From HK1 sp965221725 (GTDB lineage Bacteria; Pseudomonadota; Gammaproteobacteria; HK1), in assembly GCA_965221725.1 (NCBI GenBank), contig OZ244909.1, positions 744,001 to 808,000 on the forward strand: a stretch of 64,000 nucleotides of DNA, written 5' to 3'. Below, one piece after another: positions 16,410 through 24,314 of this stretch. Every line of letters begins with the position of its first letter. Position 1 is the stretch's first letter. Under the pieces are notes generated by a model. That model was given only the letters and a program-made list of their open reading frames with translations, was not told the DNA's origin and made no database searches. A program made the translations under genes and the position numbers.

Positions 16410-17006
16410 TCACCCGTCACGCGGCGTGGCGTGCTCGAAGTGCACGGTGCGAAGGCGCCAGCGGGTGTCGTCGACATGGAGCACGACCAGCGACGGGCCG
16501 CCGAAGGTCCGGCTCCGTCCCGCGACTCCCGGGTTGACGATCCACGGCCGGGCGCTGCGGTCGATGCAGCGCCAGTGGGTGTGTCCGTACACCACGACGC
16601 GGGCGTCGGGATACCGCTCGCGCAGCCATTGGTGCCGGTGCTCGACCCCCATCACCTGGTGCCCGTGGGTCACCGCGATCCTGCCGCCGGGCATCGAGAG
16701 GGTGGTCTCCCACGGGAGCTCGTCGAGGCGCGGATGCTCTTCCGGGCTCCATTTCGATGCGACATCGTTGTTGCCGCGCACCGCGGTCACCCGGCGGTCC
16801 GGGTGTGCGAGGGTGTCGAGCACCGCGCCACTGCCGATGTCGCCGGCATGGAGCACGAGCCCGCAGCGCTGCACCACCTCCACGATCCGGGGTTCGAGAT
16901 CCCCGTGGGTGTCGGAGACCAGCGCCACCCGGAACCGCACGCCCGGGTCGAACGTATTGTCGGCCCGGTCGGAGGAGTGCATGGAAGAGTGGGTGGTCGG
17001 AGTCAT
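16410..17006 (-). CDS. YfcE/MJ0936-type metallophosphoesterase
   Basis: The product is 198 residues from the ATG at 17006. All motifs are present: VALVSDTHGDLE (D, H), HAGDIGSGAVLD (D), VRGNNDVASK (N), VTHGHQVMG (H) and YGHTHWRCID (H). The family hydrolyses phosphodiesters or acts on unknown phosphorylated substrates, with two metals. It is distinct from LpxH, which lies just upstream on the other strand. The first 25 residues are Thr/Ser-rich and not conserved, so the start may be further in. Confidence 0.85.
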   Translation of the reverse strand: MTPTTHSSMHSSDRADNTFDPGVRFRVALVSDTHGDLEPRIVEVVQRCGLVLHAGDIGSGAVLDTLAHPDRRVTAVRGNNDVASKWSPEEHPRLDELPWETTLSMPGGRIAVTHGHQVMGVEHRHQWLRERYPDARVVVYGHTHWRCIDRSARPWIVNPGVAGRSRTFGGPSLVVLHVDDTRWRLRTVHFEHATPRDG

Positions 17007-17171
17007 GGGCGATTCAAAAGGTCCCGATTGATGGCCCACCGGGCATTCACCGATGGCTCACGGTGCCAAAAATGGTCGATCGACGGGCGCTGTCGGATAC
17101 GGGCACCAAGCAGCCGCGACTTGTGAATGGTACCGGGCCATGGTCGAGTTCGTAGCTGGATTCCGGCCCGG

Positions 17172-18872
17172 CTACACACCGGAGCCACCGGACCCGGAGA
17201 ACTGCTCGCGCAGCTCCCGACGCAGAATCTTGCCGACGTTGGTCTTGGGCAGGGCGTCCGTGAAATCGATGTGCCGCGGGCGCTTGTAGCCGGTGAGCTG
17301 CTCCTCGCAGTACGCCCGCAGGGATGCCTCGGTGAGCCCCGGCGAGCGCTTCACCACGATGATCTTCACCGCCTCGCCGCTCGCTTCGTCCGCCACCCCG
17401 ATGGCGCCGACCTCGGCCACCTCCGGGTGCTGCGAGACGACCTCCTCGACCTCGTTCGGATACACGTTGAACCCCGACACCAGGATCATGTCCTTCTTGC
17501 GGTCGACGATGCGGACGAAGCCGCGCGCGTCCATCTCCGCGATGTCGCCGGTGCGCAGCCACCCCTCGTCGTCGAGCACCGCGGCGGTCTCCTCGGGCCG
17601 CTTCCAGTACCCGCGCATCACCTGCGGACCGCGAACGCAGAGCTCGCCGGGCATATCCGCGGGCAGCGTGCGCCCCGCCTCGTCGACCACCCGGCACTCG
17701 GTACTCGCCATCGGCACCCCGATCATCCCCGTGTAGTCGCCGATGTGCAGCGGGTTCATGCACACGCAGGGCGATGTCTCCGTCAGTCCGTAGCCTTCGA
17801 GGAGCGCGACGCCGGTCATCCGCTTCCACCGCTCGGCTACCGCGCTCTGCACCGCCATGCCCCCCCCGACCGAGATGCGCATCGCCGAGAAGTCGAGCCG
17901 GTCGAAGCCGCTGGTGTTCATGAGCCCGTTGAACAGGGTGTTCACGCCGGTGATCGCGGTGAACCGCACGCCCTTCAGAATCTTGACGAAGCCGGGCATG
18001 TCGCGCGGGTTGGTGACGAGCACCCCGAGGGCCCCGAAGCGCATGTAGGTCAGGCAGTTCACCGCCAGCGCGAAGATGTGGTAGAGCGGCAGCGCGGTGA
18101 TGATCACCTCTTCGCCTTCGCGGGCGAAGGGGCGCAGAAAGCCGTCCGCCTGGAGAACGTTGGCCACCATGTTGCGGTGGGTGAGCATCGCGCCCTTCGC
18201 GACCCCGGTGGTGCCCCCGGTGTACTGGAGGAACGCGAGATCATCGCCGGCAAGCTCCACCGGACCGGCCGCTGTACCGGCCGCGGCGGCATTGCGCCCC
18301 GCGCCCAGCGCGTCCTTCCAGCGCACCGCCCCGGCAATGCGAAACGGCGGCACGAGCTTCTTCACACGCCGCACGACGAAGTTCACCAGCGCGCTCCTGG
18401 GAAAGCCCAGCATGTCTCCGAGGCCGGTCACGACCACCCGCTCGACCCCGGTGTCGTCGATGCACTCCGCCAGCACGTGCCCGAAGTTCTCGAGCACCAC
18501 GATAGCGCGGGCGCCCGAATCGGCGAGCTGGTGGCGAAGCTCCCGCGCGGTGTACAGCGGGTTCGTGTTGACCACCACCAGCCCGGCCCGCAGCGCGCCG
18601 ACCAGCGCCACCGGATACTGCAGCACGTTCGGCATCATCAGGGCGATGCGGTCGCCCCGGCCGAGCCCGGCGCTCGCGAGGTAGCCGGTGAAGTCCCTGG
18701 CCAGCCGATCGAGCTCCGCGAAGGTGATGCGCACGCCCAGGTTCTCGAACGCCGGGCGGTCCGGAAAACGGGCGATCGCCTCGTCGATGATGGCGACGAG
18801 CGACGGGTACTCGTCCGGGTCGATGTCGGGCGGCACCCCCTCGGTATAGCTCTCAAGCCAGATTCGTTCCAT
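17172..18872 (-). CDS. fadD: Long-chain fatty acid--CoA ligase
   Basis: The product is 566 residues. The start MERIWLESYTEGVPPDID at 18872 has gggagg eight bases upstream. ANL-superfamily motifs: FLQYTGGTTGVAKGAMLTH (P-loop, near 213-231), YGLTETSPCVCMNP, GELCVRGPQVMRGYW, WLRTGDIAEMDARGF, and the C-terminal catalytic Lys region LPKTNVGKILRREL. It activates fatty acids with ATP and CoA at the membrane. It lies downstream of the beta-oxidation pair, separated by a 22-bp tandem array, and on the same strand. Confidence 0.93.
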   Translation of the reverse strand: MERIWLESYTEGVPPDIDPDEYPSLVAIIDEAIARFPDRPAFENLGVRITFAELDRLARDFTGYLASAGLGRGDRIALMMPNVLQYPVALVGALRAGLVVVNTNPLYTARELRHQLADSGARAIVVLENFGHVLAECIDDTGVERVVVTGLGDMLGFPRSALVNFVVRRVKKLVPPFRIAGAVRWKDALGAGRNAAAAGTAAGPVELAGDDLAFLQYTGGTTGVAKGAMLTHRNMVANVLQADGFLRPFAREGEEVIITALPLYHIFALAVNCLTYMRFGALGVLVTNPRDMPGFVKILKGVRFTAITGVNTLFNGLMNTSGFDRLDFSAMRISVGGGMAVQSAVAERWKRMTGVALLEGYGLTETSPCVCMNPLHIGDYTGMIGVPMASTECRVVDEAGRTLPADMPGELCVRGPQVMRGYWKRPEETAAVLDDEGWLRTGDIAEMDARGFVRIVDRKKDMILVSGFNVYPNEVEEVVSQHPEVAEVGAIGVADEASGEAVKIIVVKRSPGLTEASLRAYCEEQLTGYKRPRHIDFTDALPKTNVGKILRRELREQFSGSGGSGV

Positions 18873-18935
18873 CGCCAGCCTCCCCGTGAATCGCTGTCCG
18901 CTTCTCCTCGTTCGCAAGCCGGCCTCGGCCTGGCC

Positions 18936-19195
18936 CGGCTCCGACCTGACCTCGACCTGGCCCCGACCCCGACCCGGCTCCGACCCGACCCCGACCCGGC
19001 TCCGACCCGACCCCGACCCGGCTCCGACCCGACCCCGACTCGGCTCCGACCTGATCCCGACTCGGCTCCGACCTGACCCCGACTCGGCTCCGACCTGATC
19101 CCGATTCGGCTCCGACCTGACCCCGATTCGGCTCCGACCTGACCCCGACCCCGGCCCTGACCTCGGCTCCGACCTGGTCCCAACCTGGCCGCGAC
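18936..19195 (+). repeat. 22-bp tandem repeat array between fadD and the HAD/hydratase gene
   Basis: About ten head-to-tail copies of ggctccgacccgaccccgac plus two bases occupy the 348-bp gap between the two genes. Copies drift from cccg to ctga or ctgat variants towards the right. A 22-bp period cycles through all three frames, so the array stays open in every frame on both strands and yields spurious long ORFs. It sits in the region that should contain the fadD promoter. Confidence 0.9.
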
Positions 19196-19220
19196 TTGAT
19201 CACGCCCTGGCCGCGACCGG

Positions 19221-22028
19221 TCAGTTGCGCAGCGGCTTGCCGGTCTCGAGCATGTGCGCGATGCGGGCCTGCGTACCCTCCGTGCCGAGCAGGGAGAGTA
19301 TGGCTTCGCGCTCCCGTGCGAGCAGGTCGTCCTCGGTGACCTCGTCGGTCAGGTCGGCGTCGCCGCCGGTCAGCACCCGGGCGAGGGCATCCGCGACCAC
19401 CACGTCGTGCGGGGTCGCCTTGCCGGCGCTTATCAGGTCCTCGACGGCGAGCGCCAGCGCGGCCTTCCCGGAGCGGCCGGGCAGGTGGAACACCGGCGGC
19501 TCGGGAGGGGTGTAGTCGGCGGCGAGCGCATGGACCCGGTCCACCGCCTCGCCGAGCACCCGGTCCCGGTTCATCACGATGACATCACCGCGCCGCAGAA
19601 TACCGAGTTCGCGCGCCTCGGCCGCGGACTGGGATACCTTCGCGAGCCCCACCAGCTCGAACGCCCGATTCACCGGCGGCATCGGCCCGCCCGGTGTCGG
19701 CTTCCCGAGCGTCGCCCCTTCCGGCGGCATCGGCCCGCCCGGTGTCGACCCCCCGAGCGTCGCCCCTTCCGGCATCGCCCCTTGCGGCTTCGACCCGCCG
19801 AGCGTCGCTCCTTCCGGCGTCGGCCCCTCGAGCGTCGTTCCTTCCGGCGTCGGCCCACCCGGTGTCGACCCGCCCGGTGTCGATCCCCGCGGCATCGGCC
19901 CTTCGGGCTCGGGGCGCGAGAACCGTGCGAGCAGCTCCTTGCATCCGCCCCACGCCGGGATCAGCCCGACGCCGGCCTCCACCAACCCGGCGTAAGTCTC
20001 GGCGTGGGCGACGACGGCGTCGCAGTGCAGCAGGATCTCGCACCCTCCGCCGAGCGCCATGCCGGCCGGGGCGCCGACGACCGGGAACGGGGCGTACTTC
20101 ATTGCCCTGAACGTGTTCTGCCCGAATTCGATGGCCGCCGCCAGCCGGTCGGGAGCCCCGGCCCGCATCGTGACCATCACCGCGCGGAGGTCGGCGCCGG
20201 CGGAGAAGTGCTCGGCATCATTGTGGATGACCAGGCCGGTGAAATGGCCGGGCACCCGATCGAGCGCCTCGGCGATGAGCTGCATCACCGCCGGGTCCAG
20301 CGTGTTCATCCTGGTGTGGAACTCCAGGCAGGCGACATCGCGGCCGACATCCCACAGGCTGGCGGAGTCGTTGCCGATCACCCGCGCGCGGCCCCGCTTC
20401 GCGTCGCCGAGGCGCATCACGCCCGCGGGCGAACGCACGGGGACGTAGCACCCGGTGGCATCCAGCCGTTCAACGGACCCGGGGGATCCGGGGGACCCGG
20501 TGGGCCCGGGAGACCTGGGGGAATCGGGGGATCCGGGGGACCTGGGGGATCCAGGAGATCCGGGGGCGGCCCGGTAGAAGCCGTCCCTGCGGGCCGCCTC
20601 CAGCAGCGGGGGCACCGCCCGGCCCTCGTCGCGCAGACGCTCCGCAAGCCAACCGGCCCCCAGGCGGTCCGCCATCTCGAACGGACCGGACCGCCAGTTG
20701 TAACCGAGGCGCATCGCGGCATCGACATCGGCAAGGTCGTCCGAGATCTCCGGCACCAGCGCGGCGGAATAGGCGATCACCGACGAGAGCACCCGCCATG
20801 CGTAGCGCCCTTCGTCGCTGTCGTGTTCGAGGAGCGCCCGCGGCCCCCCGGACTTCACGGCCTCCACGCCGGCGAGCCGGGCGGGTTCGGAGCGCCGGTA
20901 CTCGCCGGTGACGAGGTCGATCGACTCCTTGACCCGCTCCGAGCCCTCGCGCCGCAGGCGGTAGAAGCCGCCCCGGCCCTTTCGGCCGGTGTAGCCGTCC
21001 GCGATCATCCGCCGCACCAGATCGGGCGTCTCCGTGTAGCTTCGCAGCGCGTCGTCCGGCGCGAGCAGCGAATCCATGCTCGCGACCACGTGGGGCATGA
21101 GGTCGAGACCCACGAGGTCGGCGAGCCCGAAGACCCCGGTCCTGGGGATGCCGACCGCCGGGCCGAGCACCGTATCGGCCCGCTCGACGCTCAACCCCGC
21201 CCGCATCGCCTCGATCATCGCGCACTGCATCCAGAACACCCCGATGCGGTTGGCGATGAACCCCGGGGTGTCCTTGCCCTCGACCACCCCCTTGCCGAGG
21301 CGGAGATCCGCAAACGCGCGGAGCCGTTCGACCGGTTCCGGCCGCGTCCCCGGGCCGCGCACGAGCTCCAGCAGCCGCATGTAGCGCGGGGGGTTGAAGA
21401 AGTGGGTGACGGCGAAGTCCCGCCGCAGTGCGTCCGATGCGCCTTCCAGAAGGTGGGCGAGCGGGATGGTGGAGGTGTTCGAGGAGACGATGGCGCCCGG
21501 TTTGCGCACCGCGTCGAGCCGCGCGTAGAGGACGCGCTTCACGTCGAGGCGTTCCACCACCGCCTCGACGATCCAGTCGGCCTCACCGGCTCGCGCCAGG
21601 TCGTCGTCGATGTTGCCGACCTCGATGCGCCGGGCCGCGCCGCGGTGCATGAAGGCCGGTGGGCGCGATTTCGACAGGCGCTCGACCGCGGCGCGGGCGA
21701 CGGCGGAGCGGTCGGGGCCGTCCTTCGCGGCCACGTCGAGCAGAAGCACGCGCGCCCCCGCGTTCGCGAGCTGAGCGGCGATCCCTCCGCCCATCACGCC
21801 GGAACCGATCACCGCGACCCGCTCGATCCCCAGCCCACCCGCAGCCGGCCCCGCCACGGCGCCCGGATTCGAACTCCGACCGGAGCCCGGCCCGGGACTC
21901 TGTCCGGGATCCCGACCGGGGTTCCGGCCGGGGTTCCGACCAGCACTCCGACTGGAACTCCGACCGGGGCTCCGATCGGAACTCCGACCAGGGCTCCGGC
22001 GCCGGCCCGTCTCCGACCCCACGCTCAC
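19221..22028 (-). CDS. 3-hydroxyacyl-CoA dehydrogenase / enoyl-CoA hydratase fusion
   Basis: The product is 935 residues from a GTG at 22028 that overlaps the thiolase stop by four bases (GTGA), implying translational coupling. Order: low-complexity leader (1-70), NAD-binding IGSGVMGGGIAAQLANAG (from about 71), NTSTIPLAHL, THFFNPPRYMRLLELVRG, then a crotonase domain with ADLRAVMVTM and LGGGCEILLHCDAVVAHAET. HAD precedes the hydratase, as in FadN-type proteins and unlike FadB. It carries out steps 2 and 3 of beta-oxidation. Repetitive inserts (Ser-Pro-Gly near 486-516, Thr-Pro-Gly-Gly near 706-785) interrupt otherwise conserved sequence, the second just inside the crotonase domain. Confidence 0.88.
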   Translation of the reverse strand: MSVGSETGRRRSPGRSSDRSPGRSSSRSAGRNPGRNPGRDPGQSPGPGSGRSSNPGAVAGPAAGGLGIERVAVIGSGVMGGGIAAQLANAGARVLLLDVAAKDGPDRSAVARAAVERLSKSRPPAFMHRGAARRIEVGNIDDDLARAGEADWIVEAVVERLDVKRVLYARLDAVRKPGAIVSSNTSTIPLAHLLEGASDALRRDFAVTHFFNPPRYMRLLELVRGPGTRPEPVERLRAFADLRLGKGVVEGKDTPGFIANRIGVFWMQCAMIEAMRAGLSVERADTVLGPAVGIPRTGVFGLADLVGLDLMPHVVASMDSLLAPDDALRSYTETPDLVRRMIADGYTGRKGRGGFYRLRREGSERVKESIDLVTGEYRRSEPARLAGVEAVKSGGPRALLEHDSDEGRYAWRVLSSVIAYSAALVPEISDDLADVDAAMRLGYNWRSGPFEMADRLGAGWLAERLRDEGRAVPPLLEAARRDGFYRAAPGSPGSPRSPGSPDSPRSPGPTGSPGSPGSVERLDATGCYVPVRSPAGVMRLGDAKRGRARVIGNDSASLWDVGRDVACLEFHTRMNTLDPAVMQLIAEALDRVPGHFTGLVIHNDAEHFSAGADLRAVMVTMRAGAPDRLAAAIEFGQNTFRAMKYAPFPVVGAPAGMALGGGCEILLHCDAVVAHAETYAGLVEAGVGLIPAWGGCKELLARFSRPEPEGPMPRGSTPGGSTPGGPTPEGTTLEGPTPEGATLGGSKPQGAMPEGATLGGSTPGGPMPPEGATLGKPTPGGPMPPVNRAFELVGLAKVSQSAAEARELGILRRGDVIVMNRDRVLGEAVDRVHALAADYTPPEPPVFHLPGRSGKAALALAVEDLISAGKATPHDVVVADALARVLTGGDADLTDEVTEDDLLAREREAILSLLGTEGTQARIAHMLETGKPLRN

Positions 22029-23356
22029 CGGACCGCCTCCAGCACCGTGGCGATGCCCTGTCCGCCGCCGATGCACTGGGTGGCGAGGGCGTAGCGCCCG
22101 CCTTCGCGCTTCAGGATGACCGCGGCCTTGCCGGTGATGCGCGCCCCCGTCGCCCCCAGCGGATGACCGAGGGCGATCGCGCCCCCGTCGATGTTCACCT
22201 TCTCATGGTCGAGCCCGAGATCGCGCATGCAGGCGATGGCCTGGGCGGCGAATGCTTCGTTCAGTTCCACCACGTCGATGTCCGCAGCGTCGATGCCGGC
22301 CCGCTCCAATGCCTTGCGCGACGCACCGACCGGCCCGATCCCCATCACCTCGGGCGCGCAGCCGGACACCGCGATGCTCCGCACCCGCGCGAGCGGCTCG
22401 AACCCGCGCGCCGCCGCGCAGGCTTCGCTGCACACCACCACCGCCGCCGCTCCGTCGGTGAGCGGCGACGAGGTGCCGGCGGTCACCGTGCCGTCTTCGA
22501 GAAACGCGGGCTTCAGGTCGGCCAGTCCTTCGAGGCTCGTCTCCTCGCGGATGCAGCCGTCGCGTTCGATGAGCGCGCCCCCGACCTCGACCGGCACGAT
22601 CTCGGCATCGAGACGCCCGTCGGCGCGCGCCGCCGCCGCCCGCCGCTGGCTTTCGAGCGCGAACGCCTCCTGCTCGGGGCGCGTGATCCGGTAGCGCTCC
22701 GCGACGTTTTCCGCCGTCCGGCCCATGCTCATGTAGGCGGCGGGAAACGATTCGTGCAGCCCGGGGTTGGGCAGCGGGTTGTAGCCGCCCATCGGCACCC
22801 GCGACATCGACTCGACCCCGGCGCAGACGAAGGCGTCGCCCGCGTTCATCCGCACCGCGCCGGCCGCCATGTGGACCGACTGCATCGAGGAGCCGCAGAA
22901 GCGGTTGACGGTGGCGCCCGCCACCGAGAGCGGCAGCGTGCCGGTCAGGAGCCCCACGATGCGGGCGACGTTGAACCCCTGCTCACCCTCGGGGAAGGCG
23001 CAACCGACGATGAGGTCTTCCACCTCTTCGGGGGCGAGGCCGGCACGCTCGACCACCCCGCGCACCACCTGGGCGGCGAGGTCGTCGGGGCGGAGCTTCA
23101 CGAGCGCCCCCTTGCGCGCGAAGGTGAAGGGCGAACGACCGTAGGCGACGATCACCGGCAAGCGGTCGGTGGCTGCGTGACCTGGCGAATGCCTGACGGC
23201 CGCGTGCCCTGGCGCGCGACCGGTGACCGTATCGCCCGGTGCACACCCGGCGGCCGAGTGATCCGGCGAGCAGCGGGGAACCGAATGGCGCCGTGAGCGG
23301 CCGGCGGCCCTGTCATCCGTTGAGCGGCCGGTGGCCGAGCGGCTCGGATCGTTCAT
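22025..23356 (-). CDS. Acetyl-CoA acyltransferase (thiolase)
   Basis: This performs the last step of beta-oxidation. Marks: active-site Cys in NRFCGSSMQS (about 150), GVESMSRVPMGGYNP, NEAFAAQAIACMRD, GGAIALGHPLGATGAR (His) and the C-terminal Cys in TQCIGGGQG. The open frame is 443 residues, but the first 66 are a degenerate repetitive leader (PGHAAVRHSPGHAATD type). A GTG at 23155 just before VIVAYGRSPF would give 376 residues, close to family length, and may be the true start. It is first in an operon with the coupled dehydrogenase/hydratase gene. Confidence 0.9.
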   Translation of the reverse strand: MNDPSRSATGRSTDDRAAGRSRRHSVPRCSPDHSAAGCAPGDTVTGRAPGHAAVRHSPGHAATDRLPVIVAYGRSPFTFARKGALVKLRPDDLAAQVVRGVVERAGLAPEEVEDLIVGCAFPEGEQGFNVARIVGLLTGTLPLSVAGATVNRFCGSSMQSVHMAAGAVRMNAGDAFVCAGVESMSRVPMGGYNPLPNPGLHESFPAAYMSMGRTAENVAERYRITRPEQEAFALESQRRAAAARADGRLDAEIVPVEVGGALIERDGCIREETSLEGLADLKPAFLEDGTVTAGTSSPLTDGAAAVVVCSEACAAARGFEPLARVRSIAVSGCAPEVMGIGPVGASRKALERAGIDAADIDVVELNEAFAAQAIACMRDLGLDHEKVNIDGGAIALGHPLGATGARITGKAAVILKREGGRYALATQCIGGGQGIATVLEAVR

Positions 23357-23424
23357 GGTGCATGGTTCCTCGATGGTCGGCCCCTACGGTCGGTCCCGGA
23401 GGGAGCGCCGCGTGTTTCCGGTCC

Positions 23425-23488
23425 CCGCCCGAAAATTTCCCGAATTCACGGCTGAGGGCGCTGATCCGACTGTTTTCGCCGCGTTGAA
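23425..23488 (+). repeat. Dispersed intergenic repeat, family I, copy C
   Basis: This reads gcccgaaaatttcccgaatt, then cacggctgagggcgctgatc and cgactgttttcgccgcgttg. It lies in the 172-bp gap between the thiolase start and the ParA-like gene end. Confidence 0.75.
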
Positions 23489-23528
23489 TACGGCCAGGAT
23501 GCGCGGCGAATCGTATCGCAAACCGCCA

Positions 23529-24314
23529 TCACCTCTTCACGGATTTCGCCGGGCCGGGGTTCCGGGTGAACACCGCGAGCCGGGAGGCGGCCTGTGCCCA
23601 CAACTGCTCGAAGGCGCGGGCGGGGGCGCTTGTCGGGGCGAACGCGGTGACCGGCATCCGGCGGGGGCCCATACGCTCGACCTGCGTGGCATAGGGGATG
23701 AAGATCTTCGAGCACTCCGGCGTGCGGCGCGCGAAGTCCACCATGATCTCGCGGTGCAGGCGCCGGCGCCGGTCGGCCATGGAGAAGAACGGCATGATCG
23801 CGGCGTCGGCGAGGCCGCTCGCCCGCGCGTGACGCAGAAGCTGCGTCCAGGTGCGGAGCGAGAGCGTGGTGGGGATGATGGGAACGAGCACGAGATCGCT
23901 CGCCTGCATGACCGCGTCGGAGACGAGCGACACGCCGGGGGCGCAGTCGATGAAGACCAGGTCGTGGTCGTCGCGCATCGGGCGCAGCAGGCGTCGCAGC
24001 CGGGCGAGAGGATCGTCGAACCGGCTCAGCGCCAGCGGGAGCTTCCGCAGCAAGAAGTCGGCCGGGACCACGTCGAGATCCGGAAAGTCGCTGGCCTTGA
24101 CCGCCTCCGCGAGCCGGTTCTTGCGCTTCAGCAGCCGCCGGGGGCCCGCGGCGAGCCGCGGCCGGATGCGCAGGTAGAAGCTCGCCGCGCCCTGCGGATC
24201 GAGGTCCCAGAGCAGGGTCCTCGCCCCTCCGCGCGCGGCGAGGTGCGCGAGGTTCACCGCCGCCGAAGTCTTCCCGACTCCGCCCTTGATGCTGAACAGC
24301 GCGATGGTCTTCAT
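23529..24314 (-). CDS. ParA/MinD-family ATPase next to a CHAD protein
   Basis: The product is 261 residues. Deviant Walker A IKGGVGKTSAAVNLAHLA (from residue 8) with signature lysine, Walker A' LLWDLDPQGAASFYLR, and Walker B DLVFIDCAPGVSLVSD. These define a ParA/MinD-type dimerising ATPase. The ATG at 24314 overlaps the stop of the upstream CHAD gene by four bases (ATGA), so the two are translationally coupled. No ParB and no parS-like site is visible, which argues against a chromosome partition role; it resembles orphan ParAs that position other cargo. Cargo prediction from the neighbour: polyphosphate-associated bodies. Confidence 0.85.
   Translation of the reverse strand: MKTIALFSIKGGVGKTSAAVNLAHLAARGGARTLLWDLDPQGAASFYLRIRPRLAAGPRRLLKRKNRLAEAVKASDFPDLDVVPADFLLRKLPLALSRFDDPLARLRRLLRPMRDDHDLVFIDCAPGVSLVSDAVMQASDLVLVPIIPTTLSLRTWTQLLRHARASGLADAAIMPFFSMADRRRRLHREIMVDFARRTPECSKIFIPYATQVERMGPRRMPVTAFAPTSAPARAFEQLWAQAASRLAVFTRNPGPAKSVKR

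Noticed and set aside
18853..19203. Long minus- and plus-strand ORFs across 18853-19203 (VGAESGSGRS-type repeats)
   Set aside because: They arise from the 22-bp tandem array, which is open in all frames; there is no ribosome binding site or conserved domain.
23529..24314. ParA-like gene as part of a plasmid or chromosome partition operon
   Set aside because: There is no ParB-like gene, no parS repeats and no replication gene nearby; the coupled neighbour is a CHAD protein.
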